From: Mugil cephalus
Taxonomy: Eukaryota; Chordata; Actinopteri; Mugiliformes; Mugilidae
Direction of reading: 5' to 3'
DNA length: 64,000 bases
NCBI RefSeq assembly: GCF_022458985.1
Contig: NC_061789.1
Coordinates: forward strand, 20,626,357-20,690,356
Shown here one piece after another: positions 52,675 through 64,000 of this stretch (the stretch's first letter is position 1; every line of letters begins with the position of its first letter). The notes below the pieces were generated by a model that had not been told where the DNA came from, did not search any database, and worked only from the letters and a program-made list of their open reading frames with translations. The translations under genes were made by a program, and so were the position numbers.

Positions 52675-55600
52675 ATGGAAGAAGATCTAGTGCCAAGCAA
52701 GGATTCTTCTCAAGCCACTGGTGAGCACAAACAATGTTATGTTCGGAGGCCTTTTATTTGACATATTGGATTACTAATCACTCTTAAATGCCCCTAAATA
52801 TATCTTTTTTTATCTTTTCTCTTTTATGTTAATTTGTGTCCAAATCCACCACTAGTAGATGTGTGTACATGTACTACTGTGCTAATATGGCTTTAAATGG
52901 ATTAATACTCTCTTAGTATGTGTTCAGTGAATATTGCTGACATCGCTACAGTGCCATTGTGACATAACATTGCGTGTAGAGTGCATGCACTGTATATAGA
53001 ATGTGCCTGTATACTCTTTGTTAACGCGAGGAGGCTCAGTGTGGCATCCTCCACTCAAAGGAGAGTCAGACAACTTCCTGCTCTTTTTCCGCTTAGACAC
53101 ATTCGTGGTTTGTCTTTTACGCTTGACTTGTTTTATGCTATTGATCAGGAGGTGCCCATGTTCATTCTTTGCATAGTGCCGAAAATAGAATATTCATTTA
53201 AGATGGCGTTGGGACCGGTGTGGCAGTTGGTAGGACTTTACACCGAGCTAGAAGGATGATTGAAGGTTCCTGTGTTGGAAACTTTATACAATGTGATTTA
53301 AAGTTGTGATGGGAATATTGCACGTAAAACAAAAACAGCCAAACATTTGTCTCAGGTCGAGTGCAGTTTGACTTGAAAGCCCTTAACTTCGCCAAGACGT
53401 GAAGCTCGCCTCTCTTAGTCTTGTGCTAAAACAGTGAGGGTGTGAAAAACAAGGACTCTATGTTCATGTAGGGACGTGACATAAATTGCGAGCAGGATGT
53501 GGTTGACCAAAATGGAGGCGCTGCTGAGAAAGAGAGATTTCTTTTTCTCATTCGTTGCATCTGTTCCAAGTTATTACCTTTTAAAACTTTTAGTACGTCC
53601 GAAAGGTTAAGCATCAGTTCAGTGGCAGTGAGTTGATGTTCCACATTTACCGTGGTTCGTGTAACGTCAAATAACTTTTTCAGTAATTCTAAGGAAATGC
53701 TGATGTGACTTCAGAAGAGGAACCACTTAAGTTGAACGAATTCATTTTAAGTGAGGTCATATCTCTAAATATGTCGGGGGTTGTGGGTGTGCCATTTAGC
53801 TGTCATTAATTGAACAGTTAAAGAAACGTATGAGGGTAAAGTGCTAGTATAAATAGAGTTTGGCATTATAGCAGAAGCAAGACTTTTGGGGATCATTAAG
53901 TAGGGTTTAAACAGAGGCTCATATTCACTATTTCTGTCTGTGTTGGGTGGTGAGGATCACATTTCAGGATCTTAAGTCTACAACTGTGTTCTATATGAGA
54001 TAAAGAGTAAGGCCTTGTTATTTTTTATGTATCTTATCTTTTCATTTTCTTATTTCAGAAGTGAAGAAGGTGCATCCTAGATCTGAACCCAAACGATACA
54101 GTGAGATCTTCAGGGATTTTGATAATCTTGACTTGTCGTTAATCACCTCGTAAGTCGCACACGTTCACAAACGGAGCTACCACATGTCTCGTCTCTCTGC
54201 TTGTTTGCTTTTATCTTAATATGGCGATGGAAAAAAAAAGCAGCAACAGTGGTTAGTGAGGTATAATTCAAAATACTGTTGGTCTGACTGATCATGAGAA
54301 ACCATACAGGTTAGACACAGTAGTTGTATCAAAGCCATGATCCACCAACATGGATTGAGGCTGTTGTGCAAGATCTCTATGAACTTCCCATGATTATATC
54401 ACATGAGGGGAGCTTTTAGATGAAGGTTAAATCAATTGCCTTTCATTAATTTTACGCCACTACGATTAATGTCTTAATATTTCAAGATTTCACTGAAGCT
54501 ACATGAAACACAAAATTACCTTATCACACTGTATCCCAACTGGACATATAGCTGCAGTATGACGTAAAAGTAAAATAAATAAATGTACAGAACCTGAAAA
54601 TGTCCTTAAGCCATTTATGTGATGTGATGTCTATGTAGTTAGTGGGTTTCCTATTTCTGTACATGTTTAGTGTGTACAGTGTAATAAATCCTATGCCTCT
54701 TTAGCTGTTGCGATTTGACTCTGTACGTTTTATTTCTTTATGCATGCAGAGATGGAGAGGATCTGCTGTCAGAAATTGACTCCCAGTCCATATCTGACTC
54801 CATCTCAGAGGATGTAGCAGGACACACAGAGCAACACGATGTGTCTGTAAGAAATACTTTCCTGTGTCTCTTCCTTATGTTGTTTACGATTTATGTGTGT
54901 GTTTATGGGGGGGTAACTTAGTGCACTGATAGACTAAGAGTGTGTGTGTGTTTTTTCACGACAGTGTGAAGATTCGTTTTGCACACCAGTACGTGCCGAT
55001 GCCAATGAAGTGGATGGAAATCACGCAGGTATAATTTTCCCTGAGAGGCATCAGAGAGAATCAAGAGAATCACTTGCATGTATAGCTGATAGAAAACATG
55101 ATCCCATGCTCACATGGGATCCGTACAATGTAGCTCCATGCTGTATGTCACTACTGGTTTAATCACCGCCCTCTGACTGACATTCATCATCCCATCAGAT
55201 CCTAAAGAGCCTGAGGAGTTGCAGTCTGTGACACTTAATAGAGTACATTTTCAGTCTTTATTTATTTTATTATAATTAGCAGTGAGCTGTAACTGCCCTG
55301 CTGTAACAGGATTAGGACACAGGAAGAGGATTAAAGCAGGAGACAGCTGCTCTAAGTTAACATGAGACACAAGTGGAAGACAGAAGGGTGTAAAGAAAGA
55401 GGAGATGTCACCCCTAAAGCAGTGAATACACTAGAGATGGTGAAATAGACATATTCCGTACTGGACGTCGCTGCCAAGTACATTAACCTCAGTTTTACAC
55501 ATGTTCGTGAACAGGTTAAAGCAAAGTGTGAGGCATAAGGAATAACAGAGACAGGTGGTGTTAAAGTAAATAACTGAGAATAAAATTGTAACATAGGAAG

Positions 55601-58600
55601 AATTTGCCAATGTCCAACTGATTCTTGCAGCATAGAGAGTGTTTTGAAGAACACCTCCCCCACTCCACTTCACCCCATTCACTCAGTCACACACCAGGAG
55701 GTAAACCTCACTCTGTGCTCCTCTAAAGCCTGTCACACAATCTGGACCGGACTAAGATAATCCTCAATCTAAGCGTTGGAGGCCATAGACGTTGGGCAAC
55801 AGTCTGCTCTGCGGTTGATTTCTGAAAGTGCTCAGCGCTCCTCCTAACCCACAACATAAAGAGGAAAGGCTAAGAGAGGTCACTCCTGGCACACGACCCG
55901 GCCGCAAATCCATCGGTCTGCAGGAATTGCTTGTCCTATTTTTTTGATCATGTTTGAAGACTGAGACAAAAATATCACCGTGCTCGGATTGTTTTTCTAC
56001 CACTCCGACTGGATTTGCCGTCTGTATACACTCTGCATGTTTGAGTGAGGAACTTGTGGGAGAAAGGTCGTTGTACTCTTTCAGTCCGTGCGTGCTTGCT
56101 CATTTAATAACACCGCACTGTGGACTGTAAGAAGAAGTGAAAGTTTTGACATGCCTTTGTGCTCTAAACTTTGACTAAAAGAAAAAAAGGATATATATGT
56201 GACATTCATTCGCAAAAGTTGTGCACAGGGAGAAAGAGGAAAACAGAGAGTGGCTCCTGAGAGACCATTTGATTGTCACACATACGTCATCCACCCTTTG
56301 TTAGTTTGAGTCATAGAGGAAGAAGATGGTTGTCATGTCAATGCCCTGATTGTCAGAATACGGTGGTGTTTGATTCTGGCCACCGGCTCTCAGTGCTGTT
56401 GTTATCTGCTCTCACAGGTCGGCTTGTTTCTTTGCAGCTGACCGTGAGTGAACAGGTGTGACGGGGAGGGGCCAGGCACAGGGAGGAAGAGAAGAGAGAA
56501 GTTATTTAGTTAAAGCTATTTGTCTTTAGTCAACAGAAACTGCCTTCTTTCAGCTCATGTCCCTATTTTTATAAAATGCGATACTAACTGAACAGATTTT
56601 TGCCGACCGACTACACTATACATCATGCAAGTAATACCTACAGTTTGCTGAGACCCTCTGGACATCACAGGACCTTTACTTTGAGGAGCAGCTATGACTT
56701 GCCATATGCAGTCACTTTTTCCAGTCTTGGGTTTGTGTATAGCTTTTTTTTTTTTTTTTTAACTTATTTATTTTAATTTCAATCTTGTCTGTGAGCTAGG
56801 GGTTGTCACTCTAGAATAGATAGGTGTTTTTTTTTTTTTTTTTGTTTTTTTTTTTGGTGAAGATTTCAGGGGAAACAAGCACACAGTGTGATCCCTAGGT
56901 ACAGCTCCGAGTGAACAGAACCTAAAAGTGATGCTGATGTACTCCCTCACAGCCCAGGAAGCAGACCTGACCCTCTGCCGCTGTGAGGATGGAGTGGAGA
57001 CGGCATTGCAATACGCCAAGATGTGGTGCCGATATGCCAAAGACCTTCTTGCCTGGATGGAAAAGAGAATCAGCCTTGGTAAGTGCATATGCAGCTGAGT
57101 AAAGGAAGTAGTAGAGTAATATGCAAATTATTTTCATTCCATAGAGGTGGTGCATTTGAATAAACTGCAAACAGGAACAGGAATAAATGGCTGGCTTACA
57201 ATACCTAAATATACTGGCATACATTGATCAACATTAAAACCACTGACAGAAGAAGTAAATAACATTGACCATCTTCTGACAATTCATTGTTCTGCTGGGA
57301 AACATTTGGACCTGGCATTCATGTGTTTGTTACTTAGACGTGTCCTCCACCTGGCCTCCAAATTCACTAGATCCCAAACTGATCACGTATCTATGAGATG
57401 ATCCACAGAGACCCTCCCCTCACCCCATGGACCCAAAGATTCCCACTAACAAGATTCTGGAGACTTTAAAAAGTCAAAATTGATTGGTTCCATAAAAATA
57501 CATAAGACATTTTGAGTATTGGGTAGTTTTGGTTCCAGTGATCTACTAATGAAAGCCATGCTTTTTTATTAAAAGACAAATGTTTCTGTTGCCATGCTAC
57601 ATGTCTATATTAAGCCAGTACATTTGAAAGTTCTTCAGAGACAAAAATGGATAAAACAAGGAAGGTAAATCAGGAAACACGGCTGAAAATATAGATTCTC
57701 AGCCAGGAAGGGTGCAGCTGCTGCCAGATCACCAGGAAGTGCAGATGCAGTCCTTCAGCAGTTGGATCCACTCTGCAGAAATACAGACGAACCAACAGCT
57801 TGGAAGACAAACCAAGATCTGGGCGTCCAAGGGTTTCTTCAGCAAGAAATGACTGCATCCTGATCTGCATGTGCAGGGAAAACCGCTGAATGACATCACA
57901 GGAGCTCCAACAGCAGTGGTCAAACCAAACCGGAAACCTGCACTGTACATGGTCGACTTCTAGAACATGGCTTAAGGTCCTACAAGGCTGTCAAGAAGCT
58001 CCTGATCAATGAGAGACAGAGGTCATTCCGGCGTAGTTGGGCCCAAGCACACATGAACTGGACAGTCAGGAATTGGAAGAAGATTCTGTGGTCAGATGAG
58101 TCCAGTTTCCAGCTTTATCTTCCTGCTGCTAATGTGAGGGTATGCAGAAGGCCAGGCAATTCATTATCTCCAGCATGTACAGTACCTACCGTCAAACATG
58201 GTGGAGGCAGTATCATGGTTTGGGGATGCATGAGTGCTGCTGGTGTTGGTCATCTCACTGTCTGTGATGACACATTGAACTCTGCCAAATATTGTGGTAT
58301 TATCCAAATCCACATGCTCCCTTCTGCACATGTACTGTTCCGTTGAGGTCCAAACTGAATGTTTCAACAAGATAATGCCCCTGGCCACACATCCAGGTCC
58401 AGTAGAACTTCTGCTGCAGGAGCACAGTATCCAGATCTTAGAGTGGCCAGATCAATCCACAGACACGAGCCCCATTGAAAATCTGTGGTGGATTATCAAA
58501 AGGTCTGTTTCAAAGCACAAACCAAAGAATTTAGAAGAATTAAAAGTAGTAACTCAAGAAGAATGGTACAAGATTAGCCTTCAACAGTGTGAAAGGCTCG

Positions 58601-61600
58601 TGGGGAACATGCCAACTAGGATTAGACTCTACTGCTGCTAAGGGCAGGAGTACTAAATCTTTTTAAACACAAAAAGATTTTTTTCACAAATATCTTATGA
58701 TAACATCTGAGATTGTGTAAACGCATCCTATTCACTATTCAGCCACTAGCACAAATGTGGTATAGCTGTGATTTTCCCCAAATGGTTTTATATAGATGTA
58801 GAGCAGAAAAGTCATAAAAGATATTGTCACAGAAGTCAGCAAGACTTCTGGCAGGGAAGACAATCCAAAAATGTTAGAGTACTGAGAAACTAAATTTTAT
58901 TTGCTGAGTATTTGCAGACTGTAGGCGGTGCAGTCCACCCAGTATGATGTACACACAGAATGAAAGGATTAAAGGGCAGATTAGCGGGCAAGAGTGGGGT
59001 TATAAGGGGATAGTGATTACCCCTGTATCAGACTTCACAGGTGCCTAGTGTCCAGACAGGCAAGCACGCAAATCTATTCGTAGCGGTGAAAACATAAAGC
59101 AACAATAGTGTCCCTCAGCTCAGCTGTGTAAGGAAAAATTTTACGCAATAGCAACTCATGAGTGATTCTGGGTGGAGTTCTGAACTATGGATTGCACATG
59201 GTAGAGCAACACTGTGAGTTCCTTAATACCAAAACAGTGTAGTGTCCATTTTCAGTCATCGGATCACAAATTGCTCTCAGAGTAGTCCTTGTCTGATTAC
59301 CTGCAGCTTATTATTTCACGGCTTCATACACAAACATTGAAACTGGCACATTCAAGTTTCCACTGAACTCCAGGAGAATTGGTAAGCTTTATTTCAAGAT
59401 GACTTTATTTTACAGTAAAGGTCAGGGTTATCTGAAAGAAAATAGAGGCTAAGTGCTGCTACCACCTTTGAGCAACAAATAGAGTCTACTGTACATACTA
59501 ATAGCAGTAATCACAACTGTCGATCTGTCTGAGGAGAACAATTCTGCTTTACTTGCCTCTTTTTGATATGCAGCATCTTGTGAATAACAAAAACTGAAGA
59601 AAAATTTCATGTCAATTTGGTTGACAGAACAAGAATTTGCAAAAAATGTAGTGAAGACAGCGGAAGCAGCAAAGGCCAATGTGACGCAGCAGGTATGACT
59701 TTTATTATTTGACATTGATGTAAGAAAAAGAGATTATGCTACTTAAACTGATTGCCACAGCACAACAGAGTGGGTATGATTTACTTCTTTTATTATAGAA
59801 AGTTGTCTTAATATGATCTTCCCTGTGCAGGAGATGATGCCTCTGCAGTACATCTACACCATGGCACTAGAGCAAGACATCAAAAACAGTATGACCTCTA
59901 AAAGGACTTCTGAACTGATACAGAGCCGCTGTTACCAGGTATCGAAGTTAACACATGCAAAAGCTCGTTGTCTTAGAGGCGGATGTGTTTAATCCAGTAT
60001 CACTGTTCCACAGGCCTTAGCTGCCAAGAGGAATGAAATCGACAAGTGGCGCAGAGAGTTTAAAGAGCAGTGGGCAAAAACTCAGCGGAGGATGGTAAGT
60101 AAAGCGTTATCGGTGACTTTGTTGGTCCATCATAGTATCTTATGGTGATTTTACGATTCCCATTGAATGTCTTCAGAACGAATCAGTGACAGCCTTTAAA
60201 AAGGCCAGGCAGCAGTACTACCAGCGGTGTGATGAGCTTGAGAAGGCAAAAGCCATCTCTGCTAAAGTGGTGGATGACACAACTGGAATGAAAACACTTG
60301 ATAAGAGGAGAAAGTCCAAGGATGAAGCCCAGACGAAGGTGAGTGTCAGTATAATCTGTAGAAATGCTGTTTAATTCAGAGAATACTGCTGTGTGCTGTC
60401 ATGGTGTTTAAACACTAGACACAGATTTATAACTGTGCAGAAGCTCTCAAGATTTGTCTTTGTCTCCCCCAGGTGTCAGAGGCAGAAGTTCTGTACAGAC
60501 AGTGTGTAAATGATGCCAAAAGTCACCAGGGAGAGTTGGTGAAGGTCAAAGAAAGAATTATTTCTCACATTCGCAAGCTCATCTGTCAAGGAGACACGGT
60601 GCTAAAAGAGGTTAGTTGGGATTTAAGGAATACATCTGTTTTCTGTTAGTGTGTGTCCAAACAAGCTGAAGTATTCATTTATTTTATAATGAAGAATTGT
60701 CAATATCAGTGCCTTGGGGCACTATATACAGTGATCAGGCATAACATTATGACCACTGACTGACAGGTGAAGTGAAGGCCCGTGTCAATTCCCTGATTAG
60801 TGGTCATATGTGGTGGTCATGATGTCATGCCTGATCAGTGTACACTGCATATTTATAGTAGCCAGTAAACAGAGCAGTATTCTGATATTATATACCTGTA
60901 TTCCACACGATTGTCTATTTGCTACTAAAGCTCTGCTTTGTCTCCACATCCCCTTCTGCTTGCATCAGGCCACGGTCAACATGTTCTTCTTCCAGCGCCA
61001 GCAGATGGAGTCTGTTCCCCTAGGATATCACAACCTGGAAGTGACATGCAGATCCCTGGAGCCCGGCGAGCCCTATCTGCTTTACATCCTCAGCAGACGC
61101 CGCCCTGAGCAGACTCTCCAGAACTTTACCTTCCAGGAGTACATCCCTCATGCCAAAGGGTACAGTAAACTTTTTTAAGTTGCTTTATATTTGCAAATTA
61201 GATGGATAGATATTGTATTAAGTTTTTTTTTTTTTATGAAATAGGGTGTTAGTAGGATGAAATTTGTGTTCATCCTTAAATGTTAATGGCACAAATGCAG
61301 AATATTTAAATATGCAGTTTCTTTTTTCCCCTCTCACTTTACTCAGAATGATTAAAATGACTGTTTGTTTTGAATTAAAAGCAACAAACGAAAAACCAGC
61401 AGCACTCACAGCTCACAGCAGGATTCTTCACTTTTGACCGATGATAGTCCTTACCGTCGATCCAGTGATGGCAGTAAGGACATTATTTCACCTTGTCTTT
61501 ACACACATACACATCCTTCTATTTCATTTAATTTATGGTCTGGTGTACTTAAGGGAGAACTGGTCACAGTGACAGCGAGAGCATGGGAGGCAGTTTGGAA

Positions 61601-63977
61601 TCTCTGTCCAGCCCTGGTAAGCACAAACACATATTTGTTTTATGTTTTACCTCTAAACGTACCCATATCTTGTGAAGTTTAAAATGTTTGGTTTTCCTCA
61701 TGTTCTGTTTCTTCACTACATAACTGAAGCTCACGCTAATAGAAGGCTGCCCAAAACCGGATCCACGTTGACAGTGTGTTCAGACGACCTGGACGACCGG
61801 GATGTGTCAGAATCAGGTTTGTTAGCACCTTTTAAAAAAATACCAATAAATAATAATTAATCCCCCCACTGTCATTAAACGTGTACATACATTCCACTCA
61901 TTCCCTATTCTTTCTCTCTCAGAGTTCATCGAAGGCCAGCCAGTCAAAGTGCGCACATTTTCTCGAGCTGCACTAACACACCGACTCAAGAAAATGAAGA
62001 GCAAAATGGTCAAATGCAAGCAGTGTGACAATTACATCGTGGTCAGTGGGGTTGAGTGTGAGGAGGTGAGGCTTCATATGACCGGAACTGCAGCTCAGGC
62101 TAACATGGACAGGACAGGGGTGGTTTTTCTAAGATTATTAATGTCCTCTGTGGTTTTCATGTCACCCGTTCAGTGTGGGCTGGCTTTGCACAGGAAGTGC
62201 ATGGAGGTGTGCCAGCTTGAGTGTGAACACGGTAAGGGGACAGTGTTCGGAGTGGATCTCTCTCTGCTGCCACGTGACAGGCCGGACGAAGTGCCCTTTG
62301 TGGTGCAGCGCTGCACATCTGAGATAGAAAGCCGTGCGCTCTCTGTCCAGGTATTACTCATATGTTACCTATGGCCTGTCAAGCGTGACAACATTTTGTA
62401 TGACACATTTGTAGCAACTTGTCTAAAAAAAAATTTTTAACAAAGGGGGTGTATCGCGTGAGTGGGTCCAAGCCACGCATTCAGAAGATCTGTCAGGCCT
62501 TTGAGATGCAGAAGGAGGTGGATCTCACTGATCTCTCGCCGCATGACATTACATCTATCCTTAAGCATTTCTTCAAGGAGGTACATGAGTCTGCTTCATT
62601 TGTGCTCGTAGGAACAAGTGTGTGTTGATTCTGGCTGTATGCTTGGGCTAATTACCCCATGCTGTGATCTTTTCCAGCTCCCAGAGCCATTACTTACCTT
62701 TGACCTGTACAACGATTTTATCACGGTGGGAAAGACCATTCAGCACCTGAGTGAGAGCGAGCCATCACCAGACACTAACGAGGTTGTGGACATCATTCAC
62801 AACCTGCAAAAGATACTAAAGAAACTCCCTCCATATTGCTACACCACTTTGCAGCATGTTATATCCCACCTGCAAAAGTGAGCATGAAACTGGATGACTG
62901 ACCTCTATATAACACAGAACGCTTTTCATAGATTACACTTTGCCTGTGCTCTCCTCGAATCTGTCTGTTGTTTGTCTTCACAGAATTGCAGAGAACTGCG
63001 AGAACAAGATGTCCCCTAGCAATTTGGGTATTGTGTTTGGGCCAACGCTATTGCGCCCTCTAGTGTCTACAGACATGTCCATGATAGCCTTGTTGGAGAC
63101 CAGCTACCAGGCTTTACTTATCGAGTTCCTCATCACGCACCATGACAAGGTTTTTGGCGTGAAGAAGAGACCCAGTACACCCCCTCCCCCACCACCCACT
63201 GCGCCTCTTCCAGAGACCCCTCCCAGAGCTTCCTGTCCCCAAGATGGGGTAGTTTACGCAGCCTTGGAACATGAAGCTTCCTCCAGAGAGCGCCCACGCT
63301 CTCTAGAAGTAAGTACCTCAGCGGCACCTAGCTTAAATGTAGTGGTTGTTGAGGTATGCAAGGTAGAATTATACTAAACATTATCAACTAACAGCATTTG
63401 ACAACCACTTCAGTATAAAAAGGAACAGTTGGTTGGCACTCACATGGACAGAGAGAGTAGAGAGTTTGCACTCACCTGTTTTTAAGAGCCTAATCATTTG
63501 GCGCCTTCACCTCCTGTTTATTCACTGAGGATTAATAAACTGAACAGCTTTTGCCTTTCTGCTCTCACTGGATTCTGACCTGCATGATCTTCTTCAAGCT
63601 TTTGTGTGAGCTTTTCTCTGCTATTGCTTATAGCTTTTTTTTCTTTAAAACAAAAAACAAAAACAAAAGTTCATCCCGGTTCAGACTTTTACAGTAGCTT
63701 TACCCAATGGCTTTGGGGCACAAGAGTAAAATTACCTGAGAGTTCAAAATGCCCTCGTATGAAATACTCGGCCAAAGTATTCCTTGTCCCAGCATATAAT
63801 GGAGTGCTGCAGGACTAGATGTGGTCTGTAAACACTTGCTGAGATCCACCACTCAACTTGTGTCATTCCAACAGAGTCGAGCAATCAAGAGAGACTCAAG
63901 CGAGGGTTATATATCTGACAAGTCTTCATCCAATGAGGCAGTGGACCAGCTCAGCCCTGAAGCCAATAAGAGAGCAG
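52675..63977 (+). CDS. gmip: GEM-interacting protein, F-BAR/C1/RhoGAP (3' partial)
   Basis: Twenty exons code 831 aa before the gene leaves the window: 52675-52720, 54059-54149, 54750-54846, 54965-55028, 56953-57078, 59628-59692, 59831-59938, 60014-60094, 60177-60338, 60473-60610, 60969-61159, 61382-61473, 61554-61616, 61730-61816, 61923-62065, 62174-62350, 62446-62580, 62678-62877, 62984-63308, 63875-63977. [17 protein letters not shown] near the start is diagnostic for GMIP over ARHGAP29/45. The F-BAR-like coil spans residues about 100-340 ([45 protein letters not shown]). The C1 zinc domain ([17 protein letters not shown]...HRKCMEVC) is at residues about 500-530. RhoGAP follows with the arginine-finger loop GVYRVSGSK and [20 protein letters not shown]. 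The protein inactivates RhoA and binds the GTPase Gem. Acceptors of exons 12, 13 and 17 are weak; exon 1 is the least certain. Confidence 0.92.
55029..56952. other. gmip intron 4
   Basis: A 1.9-kb intron with two long poly-T runs (about 56746-56760 and 56827-56856). It sits exactly before the F-BAR exons, so it could hold an alternative promoter, but I see no start codon in phase to support one. Confidence 0.45.
57222..57475 (+). mobile_element. Internally deleted Tc1/mariner element
   Basis: After a TA at 57220-57221 the 5' terminus 'attgatcaacattaaaacca' of a common fish mariner-like element is visible. After about 65 bases it jumps to transposase 3' coding sequence ('ttctgctgggaaacatttgg', 'ctggcattcatgtgtttgtt', 'ctggcctccaaattcactag'). 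The transposase core is deleted and the right end is blurred near 57475. It is a non-autonomous relic inside gmip intron 5. Confidence 0.6.
57520..58680 (+). mobile_element. Degenerate Tc1-like transposon in gmip intron 5
   Basis: The transposase is recognisable across several frames. It includes a central catalytic part [20 protein letters not shown] and [20 protein letters not shown] (58065-58240). The C-terminal part has [20 protein letters not shown] (58443-58502), containing the third acidic residue of the DDE triad. Upstream, an N-terminal segment with several stops is detectable from about 57660. Frame changes and stops throughout show it is inactive. Terminal repeats could not be paired with confidence, so the limits are approximate. 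Orientation is the same as gmip. Confidence 0.75.
60729..60840. mobile_element. 112-bp Tc1/mariner-type MITE
   Basis: Both ends carry inverted repeats: 'cagtgatcaggcataacatt' at the left, and at the right the reverse complement of 'cactgatcaggcatgacatc'. It is flanked by TA at 60727-60728 and 60841-60842, the target duplication of this superfamily. Almost no internal sequence remains. It lies in gmip intron 10. Confidence 0.8.
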
Positions 63978-64000
63978 GTAGGCGGGACGTAGTGATAGAG

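Noticed and set aside
61554-61616. Apparent one-base frame error at the gmip exon 12/13 junction
   Set aside because: It arises only if the acceptor near 61570 is used; the acceptor ending at 61553 restores the frame.

Overview
The window is nuclear DNA of a ray-finned fish, very probably a percomorph teleost. The genes have many short exons with GT-AG introns, usually 80-400 bp. The proteins read as vertebrate orthologues, and the spacers carry typical fish repeats: Tc1/mariner transposons, Rex1/L2-type LINE pieces, and (CA)n and (TA)n microsatellites. No rRNA, tRNA, CRISPR array, bacterial-style operon, retrovirus, LTR element or Polinton was seen. Exon limits below were read by eye from splice signals, frame continuity and recalled human protein sequences. 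Coding sums of all complete models are multiples of three.

Layout. 1-9.1 kb is a gene-free stretch with a degenerate minisatellite, a (GT)n tract, a Tc1 fragment abutting a 5'-truncated LINE, an antisense L2-type LINE fragment and other repeat tails. 9.1-16.0 kb (+) holds an adhesion GPCR of the ADGRE/CD97 group. 16.6-19.6 kb (+) holds a prostaglandin E2 EP1-type receptor (ptger1). 20.6-24.7 kb (+) holds the fatty acid transport protein/acyl-CoA synthetase slc27a1. 25.7-28.4 kb (-) holds a TRIM protein with RING, B-box, coiled coil and PRY-SPRY. 31.2-33.6 kb (-) holds a full-length VAC14 with no introns. 33.9-41.1 kb holds three related C2H2 zinc-finger genes (one +, two -). 42.0-44.3 kb (+) holds pgls (6-phosphogluconolactonase). 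45.2-51.0 kb (+) holds colgalt1 (procollagen galactosyltransferase). 52.7 kb to the right edge (+) holds gmip (F-BAR, C1, RhoGAP), whose 3' end lies outside.

The gene set ADGRE5, PTGER1, SLC27A1, PGLS, COLGALT1 and GMIP matches human 19p13.1, so this is a conserved block of ancestral linkage. VAC14 (human 16q22, many exons) and the TRIM and zinc-finger genes are foreign to that block. These genes are ordinary neighbours rather than a pathway. Two compact head-to-head pairs (vac14/zinc finger A and zinc finger C/pgls) may share promoters.

Most notable: the intronless VAC14, which looks like a functional retrogene; a fresh 262-bp tandem duplication of an EGF exon in the adhesion GPCR whose exon copies differ more than their introns, mostly by amino-acid changes; a perfect 33-bp palindrome in the same gene; and an N-terminal multi-exon module shared by the three zinc-finger genes that I cannot assign to KRAB, SCAN, BTB or FINZ.
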